Origin: Mycolicibacterium parafortuitum
GTDB taxonomy: Bacteria > Actinomycetota > Actinomycetes > Mycobacteriales > Mycobacteriaceae
Length of the DNA stretch: 64,000 nucleotides
NCBI RefSeq assembly: GCF_010725485.1
Contig: NZ_AP022598.1
Location: 1,426,001 to 1,490,000 of the forward strand
Direction: 5' to 3'
Shown: positions 37,287 to 49,518 of the stretch, in pieces
Layout of the letters: every line of letters begins with the position of its first letter
Position numbering within the stretch: the stretch's first letter is position 1
Notes under the pieces: generated by a model
Database searches by the model: none
What the model saw: the letters and a program-made list of their open reading frames with translations, nothing else
What the model was told of the DNA's origin: nothing
Translations under genes and position numbers: made by a program

Positions 37287-39809
37287 CTACGACTCCTCAT
37301 CCGTCGCGTCGGGGTCCGTGTTGACCTCGTCCGTGCTGTCGCCGGCCTCAGCGTTCCGCGCGATCGCGATAAGTGTGTCGCCCTCGCCCAGGTTCATCAA
37401 GCGAACGCCCTTGGTCTGACGTCCCGCCTTGCGGACCTGCCGGGCCGCCGTGCGGATGACGCCACCACCGGAGGTGATCGCGTACAGCTCGGTGTCGTCG
37501 TCGACGATCAGCGCGCCGACGAGGGTGCCGCGACGACGGTCGTACTGGATCGTCAGGATGCCCTTGCCGCCGCGGCCCTGCGGTGAGTACTCCTCGATCG
37601 CGGTGCGCTTCGCGTAACCACCCGAGGTCGCCACCAGAAGGTAGGTGTCGGCCCGAACCACGTTGAGCGACAGCAGCTGATCCTCTTCGTTGAACCGCAT
37701 ACCCTGCACGCCCGAGGTCGCGCGGCCCATCGGCCGCAGCACCTCGTCGTTGGCCGAGAACCGGATCGACTGGCCCTTCGCGGACACCAGCAGCAGATCG
37801 TCGTCCGACGAACACAGCACGGCCCCGACCAGCTCGTCACCGTCGCGCAGGTTGATCGCGACGATGCCGCCGGAACGGTTCGAATCGAAGTCGACCAGGC
37901 GGGACTTCTTCACCAGACCGTTGCGGGTCGCGAGCACCAGGTACGGCGCGTCCTCGTAGGTCTTGAGCTGGATGACCTGAGCGATGCGCTCCTCCGGCTG
38001 GAACGCCAGCAGGTTCGCCACATGCTGGCCGCGCGCTGTGCGCGACGCCTCGGGCAGCTCGTAGGCCTTCGCCCGGTACACCCGGCCCTGGGTGGTGAAG
38101 AACAGGATCCAGTCGTGGGTCGAGCAGACGAAGAAGTGGTTGACGATGTCGTCCTGCTTGAGCCCGGCACCCTGGACACCCTTGCCGCCACGCTTCTGAC
38201 TGCGGTACAGGTCGGTCTTGGTGCGCTTGGCGTAGCCGGTCTCGGTGATCGTGACGACCACGTCCTCGCGGGCGATCAGATCCTCGTCGGCGACGTCGCC
38301 GTCGGCCGGGACGATCCTGGTGCGGCGATCATCGCCGTACTTGTCGACGATCTCCTTGAGCTCGTCGTGCACGATGGCACGCTGGCGTTCCGGCTTGGCG
38401 AGGATGTCCTCGAGGTCGGCGATCTCGGCCTCGATCTTGGCCAGATCGTCGACGATGCGCTGACGCTCGAGGGCGGCCAGCCGGCGCAGCTGCATGTCGA
38501 GGATCGCCTGGGCCTGGATCTCGTCGATGTCGAGCAACTCGATCAGGCCGGTGCGGGCGATCTCGACCGTCTGCGACGCTCGGATCAACGCGATCACTTC
38601 GTCGAGCGCGTCGAGCGCCTTGACCAGACCGCGCAGGATGTGGGCGCGTTCGTTCGCCTTGCGCAGCCGGTAGCGGGTGCGCCGGACGATGACGTCCAAC
38701 TGGTGGTTGACGTAATGGCGGATCAGCTGGTCCAGGCGCAGCGTGCGCGGCACCCCGTCGACGATCGACAGCATGTTGGCGCCGAAGCTGGTCTGCAGCT
38801 GGGTGTGCTTGTAGAGGTTGTTCAGCACCACCTTGGCCACGGCGTCGCGCTTGATCTCGACGACGATCCGTAGACCCACCCGGTCGCTGGACTGGTCCTC
38901 GATGTTGGAGATGCCCGAGAGCTTCCCGTCGCGGACCTGCTCGGCGATCGAGGTGATGAAGTTGTCGTGGTTGACCTGGTACGGCAACTCGGTGATCACC
39001 AGGGAGGTACGCCCGCGGGAGTCCTCTTCGATCTCCACGACACCGCGCATCCGGATCGATCCGCGACCCGTCTTGTAGGTGTCCTCGATGCCCTGGGTGC
39101 CGACGATCAGACCGTAGGTCGGGAAGTCGGGCCCCTTGACCCGCTCCATCACGGCCTCGCAGGTGGCTTCCTCGTCGGCCTCGTGGTTCTCCAAACACCA
39201 GTACACGGCCTCGGCCAGCTCCCGCAGATTGTGCGGAGGCATGTTGGTGGCCATACCGACGGCGATACCGCCGGAGCCGTTGGCGAGCAGGTTCGGGAAC
39301 CGGCTCGGCAGAACCGTCGGCTCCTGCACCCGGCCGTCGTAGTTCGGAATGAAATCGACTGTCTCCTCGTCGATTTCACGCAGCATCTCCATCGCCAGCG
39401 GAGTCAGCCGGGCCTCGGTGTAGCGCATCGCCGCTGGCGGATCGTTACCGGGCGAACCGAAGTTGCCCTGACCGTCGACCAGCGGGTAGCGCAGCGACCA
39501 CGGCTGGGCCATGCGGACCAGGGTGTCGTAGATCGACGAGTCGCCGTGCGGATGGTAGTTACCCATCGTCTCGGCAACGGAGCGTGCGGATTTCGCGTGA
39601 CCGCGGTCCGGGCGGAAGCCGGAGTCGAACATCGCGTACAGCACGCGGCGGTGCACCGGCTTGAGACCGTCGCGCACCTCGGGCAGCGCACGCCCGACGA
39701 TGACGCTCATCGCGTAGTCGATGTAGCTGCGCTGCATCTCCTGCTGGATGTCGACCGGCTCGATCCGGTCGCCGGCGTCCCCGGTCGGGGGCAGGGTGGT
39801 GTCAGTCAT
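37287..39809 (-). CDS. gyrA: DNA gyrase subunit A
   Basis: An 840-residue topoisomerase subunit that breaks and rejoins DNA. The catalytic tyrosine is Tyr130 in AAMRYTEAR. The quinolone-resistance region reads [13 protein letters not shown], with Ser91 at the position of M. tuberculosis Ala90 and Asp95 at that of Asp94. The C-terminal beta-pinwheel has repeats such as TSGGYAKRT, and an acidic tail follows. No intein interrupts the gene. It starts 30 bp after gyrB on the same strand. Confidence 0.99.
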   Translation of the reverse strand: MTDTTLPPTGDAGDRIEPVDIQQEMQRSYIDYAMSVIVGRALPEVRDGLKPVHRRVLYAMFDSGFRPDRGHAKSARSVAETMGNYHPHGDSSIYDTLVRMAQPWSLRYPLVDGQGNFGSPGNDPPAAMRYTEARLTPLAMEMLREIDEETVDFIPNYDGRVQEPTVLPSRFPNLLANGSGGIAVGMATNMPPHNLRELAEAVYWCLENHEADEEATCEAVMERVKGPDFPTYGLIVGTQGIEDTYKTGRGSIRMRGVVEIEEDSRGRTSLVITELPYQVNHDNFITSIAEQVRDGKLSGISNIEDQSSDRVGLRIVVEIKRDAVAKVVLNNLYKHTQLQTSFGANMLSIVDGVPRTLRLDQLIRHYVNHQLDVIVRRTRYRLRKANERAHILRGLVKALDALDEVIALIRASQTVEIARTGLIELLDIDEIQAQAILDMQLRRLAALERQRIVDDLAKIEAEIADLEDILAKPERQRAIVHDELKEIVDKYGDDRRTRIVPADGDVADEDLIAREDVVVTITETGYAKRTKTDLYRSQKRGGKGVQGAGLKQDDIVNHFFVCSTHDWILFFTTQGRVYRAKAYELPEASRTARGQHVANLLAFQPEERIAQVIQLKTYEDAPYLVLATRNGLVKKSRLVDFDSNRSGGIVAINLRDGDELVGAVLCSSDDDLLLVSAKGQSIRFSANDEVLRPMGRATSGVQGMRFNEEDQLLSLNVVRADTYLLVATSGGYAKRTAIEEYSPQGRGGKGILTIQYDRRRGTLVGALIVDDDTELYAITSGGGVIRTAARQVRKAGRQTKGVRLMNLGEGDTLIAIARNAEAGDSTDEVNTDPDATDEES

Positions 39810-39839
39810 GAAGTTGTCCTATGCATTTGGCTGACGTCA

Positions 39840-41933
<2,094 letters not shown>

Positions 41934-42100
41934 TCACCGAACCAGTCTACCTTTAACTACCGTCAGGACCGATCCTGCGGGGGCGTTTCTGCACACCTGA
42001 TCAAGCCGTGCGCTGAATTTTTCGGCCGAAGTTAGGTCTTGACGCCGTGGAAACTGTGATGTTGTGTTCTGGCGGCTCTGAGACGATCGCCGGCGGACGA

Positions 42101-42697
42101 CTAACCGTACGTGTCGCGGGGCCCGCGACCGGGCACGTTGTAGCGGCCCTTTCGCCAGGACGGACCGACCGGGCCAACGATCTTCAGCGAGGTCACCACC
42201 CCGTCGCCGACCGCCGCGGCGATCTTGGCCAGGATCTGGGACTGCACCATCCGCAACTGGGTGGCCCATGCCGTCGATTCGGCCGAGACGGTCAGCACAC
42301 CGTCCTGCAGATTGGTGGGGGAGGCGTGCTCGGCGATCTGCTCACCGACGACGGCGCGCCATCTGCCGAACACCGCACCCTCGGCGACGCGGGACGACCA
42401 GCCGCGGCTGCGCGCGACGTCTTTGGTGACCGAGCCGAACAACTGCGGATCACGGCTGTCCGGGCCCGGACCCGACCAGCGCCGGCGTGCGTTGCCCGCG
42501 GTCCGGCGCGGAGCCGGATTCGTCCTGCCGTTCCCGACGTTCTTGCCTTGCCGACGCGCGGCGCCACGGGCCTCCTCCAGTGCGCGGCGCACCAGATCCA
42601 TGCCCTTGAGTCCCTCGAGGTGCGCGGGGGGCCCGAGTTCCTTGTCCTCGCCGTCGTCGTTGTTGTCGTCGTTGTTGTTGTCGATGTTGTCGGTCAC
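42101..42697 (-). CDS. dciA: DUF721 protein DciA, replicative helicase loader
   Basis: A 198-residue protein (Rv0004-like). The C-terminal half is the DUF721 domain ([38 protein letters not shown]), which recruits the DnaB helicase in bacteria lacking DnaC. The N-terminus is an acidic Asn/Asp-rich tract (about residues 3-18) encoded by GAC/AAC triplets. The ATG overlaps the recF stop by 4 bp. Genetic linkage with dnaA-dnaN-recF fits its replication role. Confidence 0.95.
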   Translation of the reverse strand: MTDNIDNNNDDNNDDGEDKELGPPAHLEGLKGMDLVRRALEEARGAARRQGKNVGNGRTNPAPRRTAGNARRRWSGPGPDSRDPQLFGSVTKDVARSRGWSSRVAEGAVFGRWRAVVGEQIAEHASPTNLQDGVLTVSAESTAWATQLRMVQSQILAKIAAAVGDGVVTSLKIVGPVGPSWRKGRYNVPGRGPRDTYG

Positions 42698-43854
42698 GGC
42701 CGCACCACCGAGATCCGGCCCGAGTCGCTGTCGGTCATGGTGATCTCGACAAGCCGGGCGTCCCAGTCCGTCGGGATGTCCTCGTATACCGCCGCGGTCA
42801 CCAACACCTGTTCGGCCGACGCGGCGACCTGCGCCAGCGCCTGGCGGCGGGCGGTGTCCAGCTCGGCGAACACATCGTCGAGAAGCAACACCGGATCACT
42901 GCCCTCGCCGCGCAACAGCTCATACGCGGCCAATCGCAGAGCCAACGCCATCGACCACGATTCTCCGTGGCTGGCAAAGCCTTTCGCGGGCTGATCCCCG
43001 AGGCGGAGTTCCAGGTCGTCTCGATGCGGGCCGACCAGGCAGACCCCGCGCTCGAGCTCGGCGTCGCGGCGGCGGCTCAGCGCGTCGAGCAATGCGGCCT
43101 CGAACACCTCCACATCGCTGTTACCCGCCGCGGCCTCGGCCTCCACCACCTCGACGCCGGAGCGGTACCGCACCGCCGCGGGCCGCGACGCCGGAGCCAG
43201 CAGCTGGTAGGCCTTCTCCACCTCCGGTGCCAGTTCGTGGACGAGCGCCACCCGCGCGGCGATCAACTGGGCGCCGTGATGCGCGAGATGCCCGTCCCAC
43301 ACGTCGAGCGTCTCGAGCGCGCCGCGGTCGCCTCGGAATCGCGCCCCGGATGCGGTCTTGAGCAGCGCGGTGCGCTGGCGCACCACCTTGTCGTAGTCCA
43401 CGCGCACCGCGGCGATGCGCGGACGCCGCGTGGTGGCGAGTTCGTCGAGATAACGGCGACGCTCACCCGGGTCGCCGCGGACCAGCGCGAGGTCTTCGGG
43501 GGCGAACAGCACGGCGCGCAGCACTCCGAGGATCTCGCGCGCCGAGCGCACCGGGGAACGGTTCAGCCGGGCCTTGTTGGCACGCCCGGACGTGATGTCC
43601 AGATCCACCGCGAGCTCGCGACCGTCGTTGACCACGATCGTCGACACCACGGCCCGCTCGGCGCCTGCGCGGATCAACGGTGCGTCCGAAGCCACCCGGT
43701 GCGATCCCAGCGTCGCCGAATACCACAGAGCTTCAACAAGATTCGTCTTCCCGAAGCCATTGGAGCCGACGAACACCGTGCGACCGGGTTCCAGCTCGAG
43801 CTCGACTCGAGCCCAGGACCGGAAGTCGGTCAGCGCGAGGTGACGGACGTACAC
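42694..43854 (-). CDS. recF: DNA replication and repair protein RecF
   Basis: A 386-residue SMC-like ATPase acting in gap repair with RecO and RecR. Walker A is [14 protein letters not shown] (about 31-44), the signature region contains [19 protein letters not shown], and Walker B is [13 protein letters not shown]. It is encoded after gnd with a 12-bp gap and overlaps dciA. The start and length are usual for mycobacterial RecF. Confidence 0.98.
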   Translation of the reverse strand: MYVRHLALTDFRSWARVELELEPGRTVFVGSNGFGKTNLVEALWYSATLGSHRVASDAPLIRAGAERAVVSTIVVNDGRELAVDLDITSGRANKARLNRSPVRSAREILGVLRAVLFAPEDLALVRGDPGERRRYLDELATTRRPRIAAVRVDYDKVVRQRTALLKTASGARFRGDRGALETLDVWDGHLAHHGAQLIAARVALVHELAPEVEKAYQLLAPASRPAAVRYRSGVEVVEAEAAAGNSDVEVFEAALLDALSRRRDAELERGVCLVGPHRDDLELRLGDQPAKGFASHGESWSMALALRLAAYELLRGEGSDPVLLLDDVFAELDTARRQALAQVAASAEQVLVTAAVYEDIPTDWDARLVEITMTDSDSGRISVVRP

Positions 43855-43866
43855 AGGTTCACCTTG

Positions 43867-44760
43867 TCAGCCCGATTCGCTGACCCGTTTGACGGCATGA
43901 CCGCCGAACTGGTTGCGCAGCGCCGCGACGGCACGCATGGTCGGGGATTCGTCCTGGCGTGACAGGAACCGCGCGAACAGCGATGCCGCGATACTCGGAA
44001 CCGGCACCCGCAACCGGATGGCCTCTTCGACGGTCCATCGGCCCTCACCGGAATCTTCTGTGTAACCGCTGATCTCGGACAGATTGGGATCTTCCTTGAG
44101 CGCCTTGGCCAGCAGCTGCTGCAACCAGGACCGCACCACGGTGCCGTTGGTCCACGCCTGGTAGACCGCCTGCGGATTCTGCACGAGGTCCTCGGCGGCG
44201 AGCATCTCGTAGCCTTCGGCGTAGGCCGTCATCAACGCGTACTCGACGCCGTTGTGCACCATCTTGGCGAAATGACCCGCACCGACCGGTCCGACGTGGA
44301 CGAAGCCGTCCTCCTTCGGTCCCGGCGGGCGCAAGGTGTCGAAGATCGGCATCGCGCGCTCGACATCGGCCTCACTGCCGCCGACCATCAGCCCGTAACC
44401 CTCGGTCAGACCCCAGATGCCGCCGGAGACACCGGCGTCGACAAACGCAATGCCCTTGGCGCCCAACAGCTTTGCGTGCGGGCCGTCCTCGGTGTAGCGC
44501 GAGTTTCCGCCGTCGATCACCAGATCGCCTTCCGACAGCACATCGGCCAGCGCCGTGATGGTGCTGTCGGTGACCGTGCCGGACGGGACCATCACCCACA
44601 CCACCCGTGGCGACTCCAGGCGCTCGGCGAGTTCCTCGAGCGAGGCGACGTCGGAGACCTCGGGCCGCGGGTCGTAACCGATGACCTCGTGGCCACCGTC
44701 GCGCAACCGCGCGCGCATGTTGAAACCCATCTTGCCGAGGCCGATCAGACCCAGTTGCAT
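43867..44760 (-). CDS. gnd: 6-phosphogluconate dehydrogenase, short (GntZ/YqeC-like) type
   Basis: A 297-residue decarboxylating dehydrogenase. The NAD(P)-binding motif is GLIGLGKMG, the substrate segments include IDGGNSRYTED and DAGVSGGIWGLTEGYGLMVGG, and the catalytic lysine is in HFAKMVHNGVEYA. It is the shorter branch of the family (about 300 residues, not 470). It lies between dnaN and recF, a placement also seen in other mycobacteria, including M. smegmatis but not M. tuberculosis as recalled. It converts 6-phosphogluconate to ribulose 5-phosphate. Confidence 0.95.
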   Translation of the reverse strand: MQLGLIGLGKMGFNMRARLRDGGHEVIGYDPRPEVSDVASLEELAERLESPRVVWVMVPSGTVTDSTITALADVLSEGDLVIDGGNSRYTEDGPHAKLLGAKGIAFVDAGVSGGIWGLTEGYGLMVGGSEADVERAMPIFDTLRPPGPKEDGFVHVGPVGAGHFAKMVHNGVEYALMTAYAEGYEMLAAEDLVQNPQAVYQAWTNGTVVRSWLQQLLAKALKEDPNLSEISGYTEDSGEGRWTVEEAIRLRVPVPSIAASLFARFLSRQDESPTMRAVAALRNQFGGHAVKRVSESG

Positions 44761-44789
44761 GGTGAGCGCCCCCTCTCGTGGCAGACAGG

Positions 44790-45986
44790 TCAGCCGGGCA
44801 GGCGCACCGGCATCAGCAGATACACGTAGTCGGTCTGCGCGGCGGGGAACGGACCGTTGCCCTCGGCGGCGGCGTCGTCCTCACCGGCGGGCCGCAGCAC
44901 CGCCGGACGGCTGGGGGTGGTGAATCCGAAGGTGACGCGGTCGGAGTGCAGTGAGCCGAGCCCGTCGGTCAGGTAGTTCGGGTTGAACGCGATGGTCAGC
45001 GGGTCGCCGGCGAACTGCACCGCCAGGTCCTCCTCGGCGCGGCCCACATCGTCGGCGCCGGCGGACAGCCGCAGCACGTCGTCGGCGAACTCCATCCGGA
45101 CCTGTGCGCCGCGGTCGGCGACCAGGGCCACACGCTTGATGGCCTCGGTCAGCTCGGCGACACCGATCGTCGCGATCGCGGTGTGTTCGGTCGGCAGCAA
45201 CTGACGGAACTTCGGGAACTCGGCGTCGAGCAGGCGGGTGGTGCTGCGCTTACCCTTGCTGCGGATACCGAGCAGGCCTTCCTTGCCGACAGTCGGCCCC
45301 TGGCCGAGCGACAGGTGAACCTCGGTGCCGTCGGTCCCGGCCTTGGCCGCCTCGGCGAGCGTCTTCGCCGGCACCAGAACCGCGGCCTCGACACCGGCGG
45401 CGCCCGCCGACCAGGTCAATTCACGAACCGCGAGACGGAATCGATCGGTCGCGGCCAAAACCACCTTCTCGCCGGAGATCTCGACCCGGATGCCGGTCAG
45501 CATCGGCAGGGTGTCGTCACGGCCGGCGGCGACGGCGACCTGGCCGATCGCCTCGGAGAACAGTTCGGAGGAGACCACGCCGGTCTCGTCGGGCAGCGTC
45601 GGCAGCGTCGGGTAGTCCTCGACGGCCATGGTGGGCAGCGAGAACCGGGACGAACCGCAGGTCAGCGATACCCGGGTGCCCTCCACGCTGACGTCCACCG
45701 GCTTGGCCGGCAACGCGCGCACGATGTCGGACAGCAGCCGTCCCGAGACCAGAACGCTTCCCGGAGAAGCGATTTCGGCCGGAATCTGAACCTCGGCGGA
45801 GACCTCGTAGTCGAAACCCGAAACCGTGAGGCCTTCGTCGGAGCCCGTGAGCAGCACGCCGGCCAGCACCGGCACCGTGGGCCTCGACGGCAGGTTGCGA
45901 GCTACCCACGCAACCGCGTCGGCGAAGTCCTCGCGGGTCAGCCGGAATTTCAGGTCCGACAGACCAGCCGTTGTCGCCACGTTCAT
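44790..45986 (-). CDS. dnaN: DNA polymerase III sliding clamp (beta subunit)
   Basis: A 398-residue clamp with three repeated domains. The start [19 protein letters not shown] has a Shine-Dalgarno (AAGGGA) and matches other mycobacterial clamps; an upstream ATG would add six residues. The C-terminal protein-binding end reads [13 protein letters not shown]. It tethers DNA polymerase III to DNA. It directly follows oriC on the same strand as dnaA. Confidence 0.99.
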   Translation of the reverse strand: MNVATTAGLSDLKFRLTREDFADAVAWVARNLPSRPTVPVLAGVLLTGSDEGLTVSGFDYEVSAEVQIPAEIASPGSVLVSGRLLSDIVRALPAKPVDVSVEGTRVSLTCGSSRFSLPTMAVEDYPTLPTLPDETGVVSSELFSEAIGQVAVAAGRDDTLPMLTGIRVEISGEKVVLAATDRFRLAVRELTWSAGAAGVEAAVLVPAKTLAEAAKAGTDGTEVHLSLGQGPTVGKEGLLGIRSKGKRSTTRLLDAEFPKFRQLLPTEHTAIATIGVAELTEAIKRVALVADRGAQVRMEFADDVLRLSAGADDVGRAEEDLAVQFAGDPLTIAFNPNYLTDGLGSLHSDRVTFGFTTPSRPAVLRPAGEDDAAAEGNGPFPAAQTDYVYLLMPVRLPG

Positions 45987-46587
45987 AGCGTCCCTTCGAT
46001 GCACACCCAGTCAAGCTTCACCAGCGGTTTCGGCGAATGACGCGACGCTCCGGGAGGGCTGCGCCGCGACGACCGGAACGGCTGTCGCTGAACCACCGTA
46101 GAGCTTTCGGCTCCAACTTGAAAGCTAAACGATCGCGCTGACATGCGCCGAAGGAGCCACCACGGCGGAGCCGGTGAATGACAGGTTTCCCCAGCCGCCT
46201 TCTTCTAGAAGATATTGAGAGATAGATACAAGTATCAGTAATAGGCCCTGTGCAGATTGGGGATTACCGGGCTTTCGCGCAGGCCAGCCGGTGCCTCGAG
46301 CTGTGAGCAGACTGGGGATGGCCGTGGCACGGTTGCGGACGGTTTGGGGATGGTTCGTGGTTTGGGGATCGCGGGGGATGCTGTCGGCAGGTTGACCTCA
46401 GGTTGTACACACCGTTGTGCACAGCTCTTGACGTGGCTGCTGTGGCAGCAGTGACAGAAGATTTTGTGATTTGGCCGGCCGGAAACGGTGCGACACGCGG
46501 CACGACACGCGCAGCGTTCATTCGCCCGGCGGCAGGTCGGTCGAGGCAGCACTTCGGGTGGGGAGAGGTGAATGCGGTGCGGTCGGC
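45987..46587. other. oriC: Chromosomal replication origin oriC (dnaA-dnaN intergenic region)
   Basis: This 601-bp region between dnaA and dnaN holds no plausible gene. It contains two DnaA boxes with one or two mismatches, TTGTACACA (46403-46411) and TTGTGCACA (46415-46423). It also has at least four TGGGGAT motifs (complement ATCCCCA, resembling the DnaA core ATCCACA) and GTTTCCCCA (46185-46193). An AT-rich stretch at about 46201-46245 is the best candidate for the unwinding element. M. tuberculosis and M. smegmatis initiate replication from this same interval. The dnaN promoter must also lie here. Confidence 0.95.
46258..46379 (+). repeat. TGGGGAT repeat cluster in oriC (degenerate DnaA boxes)
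   Basis: TGGGGAT occurs at 46258-46264, 46313-46319, 46345-46351 and 46363-46369, with a variant GGGGGAT at 46373-46379. Read on the minus strand they give xxATCCCCA, one base from the DnaA core ATCCACA. All lie on one strand, between the AT-rich stretch and the two better boxes. Confidence 0.65.
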
Positions 46588-48075
46588 TCAGCGCTTCGCG
46601 CGCTGGCGGATCCTGGTGGTGAGTTCCTTGACGTGGTCGAAAACCTCACGGCGCTCGGCCATCTCGGCGCGGATCTTCTTCTCCGCATACATCACCGTGG
46701 TGTGATCGCGACCGAACGCCTGACCGATCTTGGGCAGTGACAGATCGGTGAGTTCGCGGCACAGATACATCGCGATCTGCCGCGACTGCGCCAGCGCCCT
46801 GGTCTTACCCGGCCCCCGCAGCTCGTCGACGCTGGTCTCGAAGTATTCGGCAGTGGCAGCCATGATGGCCGCGGTGCTGATCTGCATGGTGCCGGGATCG
46901 GAGATCAGATCCCGCAGCACGATCTCGGCCAGCGACTTGTCGATCGAGGTCTTGTTCAGCGACGCGAACGCCGTGACCCGGATCAGCGCGCCCTCGAGCT
47001 CGCGGATGTTGCGCTCGATCCGGCTGGCGATCAGCTCGAGCACGTCGTCGGGCACGTCCAGACGATCCATCTGGGCCTTCTTGCGCAGGATCGCGATCCG
47101 GGTTTCGAGTTCCGGGGGCTGGACGTCGGTGATCAGACCCCACTCGAACCGGGTGCGCAGCCGGTCCTCGAGGGTGGCCAGCTGTTTGGGCGGGCGGTCC
47201 GACGAGATGACGATCTGCTTGTTCGCGTTGTGCAGCGTGTTGAAGGTGTGGAAGAACTCTTCCTGGATGCCGTCCTTGCCCTCGATGAACTGGATGTCGT
47301 CGACCAGCAGCACGTCGATGTCGCGGTACGTGCGCTTGAAGGATGCTCGGCGGTCGTCGCGCAGGGAGTTGATGAAGTCGTTGGTGAATTCCTCGGTGGA
47401 GACGTACTTGACCCGCATGCCGGGGAACAGGCGCTGGGCGTAGTTTCCGGCGGCGTGCAACAGATGGGTCTTGCCCAGCCCGGACTCACCCCAGATGAAC
47501 AGCGGGTTGTATGCCCGCGCCGGGGCCTCGGCGATCGCCAGGGACGCCGCGTGGGCGAACCGGTTCGACGCACCGATCACGAACGTCTCGAAGGTGTAGC
47601 GCCGGTTCAGGTTGATCGAGACGGAGTCGTCCTCGGTCAGGTTCCTGGCACGGTTGTAGTACGTCGGCCAGCTCTCCTCGGCGCTGGCCCGCGCGGCGAG
47701 GTCGTCGTCGACGTCGTCGTCGTCGGATTCCACCGGCGCAACAGGGGTCGGGTCCGGACTCGGCTCACCGATGTCCTCGGTCGCCGGATCGGCGATCCGC
47801 ACGCCGAGCTCGACACGCTGACCGAGCTGGCGGCTGAGCGCGGACACGATCGGCTCACGGAGATGACGTTCGATCTCGTTCTGGACGAACGGGGTCGGCA
47901 CCGACAGCAGCGCGAAACCCTCGGTGATGACGAGCGGCCGGACGAGTTTGAGCCAGGCGCGCTGCTGCGGGGTCAGTGACGACCCGTTCCCGGTGCCGCC
48001 GGCGCCGTTGAGTTCGGTGACGACGTTGTTCCAGATGGATACGAAGGGAGGATCGGGGTCAGCGGTCAACGACAC
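46588..48075 (-). CDS. dnaA: Chromosomal replication initiator DnaA
   Basis: A 495-residue AAA+ initiator. Domain I is N-terminal (about 1-95), domain II is acidic and variable ([16 protein letters not shown]), domain III has Walker [12 protein letters not shown] (about residues 190-200) and Walker [10 protein letters not shown], and domain IV has the DNA-binding helix-turn-helix [15 protein letters not shown]. It binds DnaA boxes in oriC and in its own upstream region. The start [15 protein letters not shown] is typical for mycobacteria. Confidence 0.99.
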   Translation of the reverse strand: MSLTADPDPPFVSIWNNVVTELNGAGGTGNGSSLTPQQRAWLKLVRPLVITEGFALLSVPTPFVQNEIERHLREPIVSALSRQLGQRVELGVRIADPATEDIGEPSPDPTPVAPVESDDDDVDDDLAARASAEESWPTYYNRARNLTEDDSVSINLNRRYTFETFVIGASNRFAHAASLAIAEAPARAYNPLFIWGESGLGKTHLLHAAGNYAQRLFPGMRVKYVSTEEFTNDFINSLRDDRRASFKRTYRDIDVLLVDDIQFIEGKDGIQEEFFHTFNTLHNANKQIVISSDRPPKQLATLEDRLRTRFEWGLITDVQPPELETRIAILRKKAQMDRLDVPDDVLELIASRIERNIRELEGALIRVTAFASLNKTSIDKSLAEIVLRDLISDPGTMQISTAAIMAATAEYFETSVDELRGPGKTRALAQSRQIAMYLCRELTDLSLPKIGQAFGRDHTTVMYAEKKIRAEMAERREVFDHVKELTTRIRQRAKR

Positions 48076-48124
48076 TTACCCCCTCGCGGTCCCGTCCGAG
48101 ACGGCCAAAAAATACGGTGACGAA
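48076..48124 (-). promoter_or_regulatory. dnaA 5' leader segment
   Basis: The 49 bp between the dnaA start and the DnaA-box triplet contain no recognisable strong Shine-Dalgarno sequence. Initiation from a leader with weak SD pairing is common in mycobacteria. No other element was recognised. Confidence 0.3.
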
Positions 48125-48157
48125 CTGTCCACAAGGTTATCCACAAGCTGTGGAAAA
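48125..48157. promoter_or_regulatory. Three phased DnaA boxes upstream of dnaA
   Basis: CTGTCCACA (48125-48133), TTATCCACA (48137-48145) and, on the opposite strand, TTTTCCACA (complement of 48149-48157) start exactly 12 bp apart. The middle box is the full consensus. They lie 50-82 bp upstream of the dnaA start, a position suited to autoregulation of dnaA and to extra origin contacts. Confidence 0.85.
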
Positions 48158-48672
48158 AGGACACTCGCCGCCGTGCGGTTGTCTACCGGCGTGAACACCT
48201 CGGTGCCGGAGCTCATCACGATGGGATCAGTGGGCTCGCGACGGAGTCTGGGCGCCCCCGCTTCGTTGTCTTGCGCCGATCCGGCGTGGAATCGGCATTG
48301 CCAGAAGCTAACAGTTTTCTCTCCGAGTGCCAACAGTTCTGCAACATTCCCGGGATGCGAAATCCGGGGCGGCCCAATAGAACCAGACGGACGTGACGGT
48401 TGAGACTTTTGTGATGTTCCTGACGTGCGGCGCAGTGGTGTGAGCCGGGGTTTTTGCGCCGGTGGGAGCAGGTTTGACCCAGGGAATTCTCGTCAGTACC
48501 CTCGAACAGTCGCCCGCACGTGGCGATACGGCTGCGACCGGCCCCGGCCGGGGACCGCGCCGGCTAGGAATGCAAGACCGATCGAGCTTAACAACGGCCG
48601 ACAGCTTTGCGCCTGCATGAGAAGTCATGAGGGTGTCGAGTCGGGGGCCAGATTCAACAAGGAGTGACTGCC
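48158..48672. promoter_or_regulatory. Divergent dnaA/rpmH promoter region and rpmH leader
   Basis: About 515 bp without a supported gene. Frames crossing it are not conserved-looking. It must hold the dnaA promoter (leftward) and the rpmH promoter (rightward). A purine-rich AACAAGGAGTGACTGCC sequence directly before rpmH supplies the ribosome binding site. No further boxes or riboswitch folds were recognised. Confidence 0.6.
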
Positions 48673-48816
48673 GTGGCCAAGGGCAAGCGGACCTTTCAGC
48701 CGAACAACCGTCGCCGCGCCAAGGTGCACGGCTTCCGGCTGCGGATGCGCACCCGCGCGGGGCGTGCGATCGTCACGGCTCGGCGCGCTAAGGGCCGTCG
48801 TTCACTGACTGCGTGA
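48673..48816 (+). CDS. rpmH: 50S ribosomal protein L34
   Basis: A 47-residue, strongly basic protein starting with GTG ([17 protein letters not shown]) and containing the L34 signature [15 protein letters not shown]. The Shine-Dalgarno AAGGAG lies about 10 nt upstream. It opens the rpmH-rnpA-yidD-yidC-jag-rsmG block transcribed away from dnaA. Confidence 0.98.
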   Translation: MAKGKRTFQPNNRRRAKVHGFRLRMRTRAGRAIVTARRAKGRRSLTA

Positions 48817-48835
48817 CGCGGTCAGGTCTGACGCG

Positions 48836-49195
48836 GTGCTTCCGGCCCAGTACCGGATGACGCGGTCGGCCGAGTTCGGTGCCACAGTCAGCCGAGGGAC
48901 CAAGGCTTCACAGCCTGACCTTGTTCTGTATGCACTTCATTCCGATGAGACGGGTGACCCCGGACCGAGAATCGGCCTGATCGTCTCGAAGGCCGTCGGC
49001 AATGCTGTCGTACGGCATCGGGTGTCCCGTCGGCTGCGGCATGCCGCTCGGACGATTCTTCCGGATCTCGATCCCGCCGAGCGTGTGGTGATCCGCGCGT
49101 TGCCGCGTAGCCGCGACGCGATCTCGGCTCGCCTCGAGCAGGAACTCCACGCTGCGCTGCACCGGATTCGGGTCCGCAGTGGAGCACCCTCATGA
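48836..49195 (+). CDS. rnpA: Ribonuclease P protein component
   Basis: A 119-residue basic protein that assists RNase P RNA in tRNA 5' maturation. The family core is [24 protein letters not shown], with the conserved RNR-like basic helix, followed by VIRALP. It starts with GTG 19 bp after rpmH and overlaps yidD by 4 bp (ATGA). Confidence 0.97.
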   Translation: MLPAQYRMTRSAEFGATVSRGTKASQPDLVLYALHSDETGDPGPRIGLIVSKAVGNAVVRHRVSRRLRHAARTILPDLDPAERVVIRALPRSRDAISARLEQELHAALHRIRVRSGAPS

Positions 49196-49518
49196 CCGGG
49201 CGCTCGGCCGTCGTGCGGGCCGCGGTGTTCCTCATTCAGCTCTACCGCCACACCATCTCGCCGCTGCGGCTGCCGACGTGCCGGTTCACTCCGACCTGCA
49301 GCCAGTACGCCGTCGATGCGCTCACCGAGTACGGCTTCGTCAAAGGCAGCTGGCTGGCCGCGGTGCGGCTGCTCAAATGCGGTCCGTGGCACCCGGGCGG
49401 ATGGGACCCGATCCCGGACCGCGATGGTCACGTCGATGTCCCCGTGGATTTCTGTGACAGAGCCGAACACCGGGATGCCCCGGTAAACCAAGGGAAGAGT
49501 CAAACGAGTGTCGTTTAA
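49192..49518 (+). CDS. yidD: Membrane protein insertion efficiency factor YidD
   Basis: A 108-residue protein of the YidD (DUF37) family. The amphipathic N-terminus ([16 protein letters not shown]) is followed by the signature [15 protein letters not shown] and [12 protein letters not shown]. It associates with the inner face of the membrane and supports YidC-dependent insertion. The C-terminal ~20 residues are variable. It overlaps rnpA by 4 bp and yidC by 11 bp. Confidence 0.96.
   Translation: MTGRSAVVRAAVFLIQLYRHTISPLRLPTCRFTPTCSQYAVDALTEYGFVKGSWLAAVRLLKCGPWHPGGWDPIPDRDGHVDVPVDFCDRAEHRDAPVNQGKSQTSVV

Noticed and set aside
37287..39809. Possible intein in gyrA
   Set aside because: Some mycobacteria have one, but the frame is contiguous around the catalytic tyrosine and the total length is normal (840 residues).
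46257..46705. Short frames within oriC
   Set aside because: They coincide with DnaA-box-like repeats and the dnaA 3' end and show no coding pattern; the interval is the known position of oriC.
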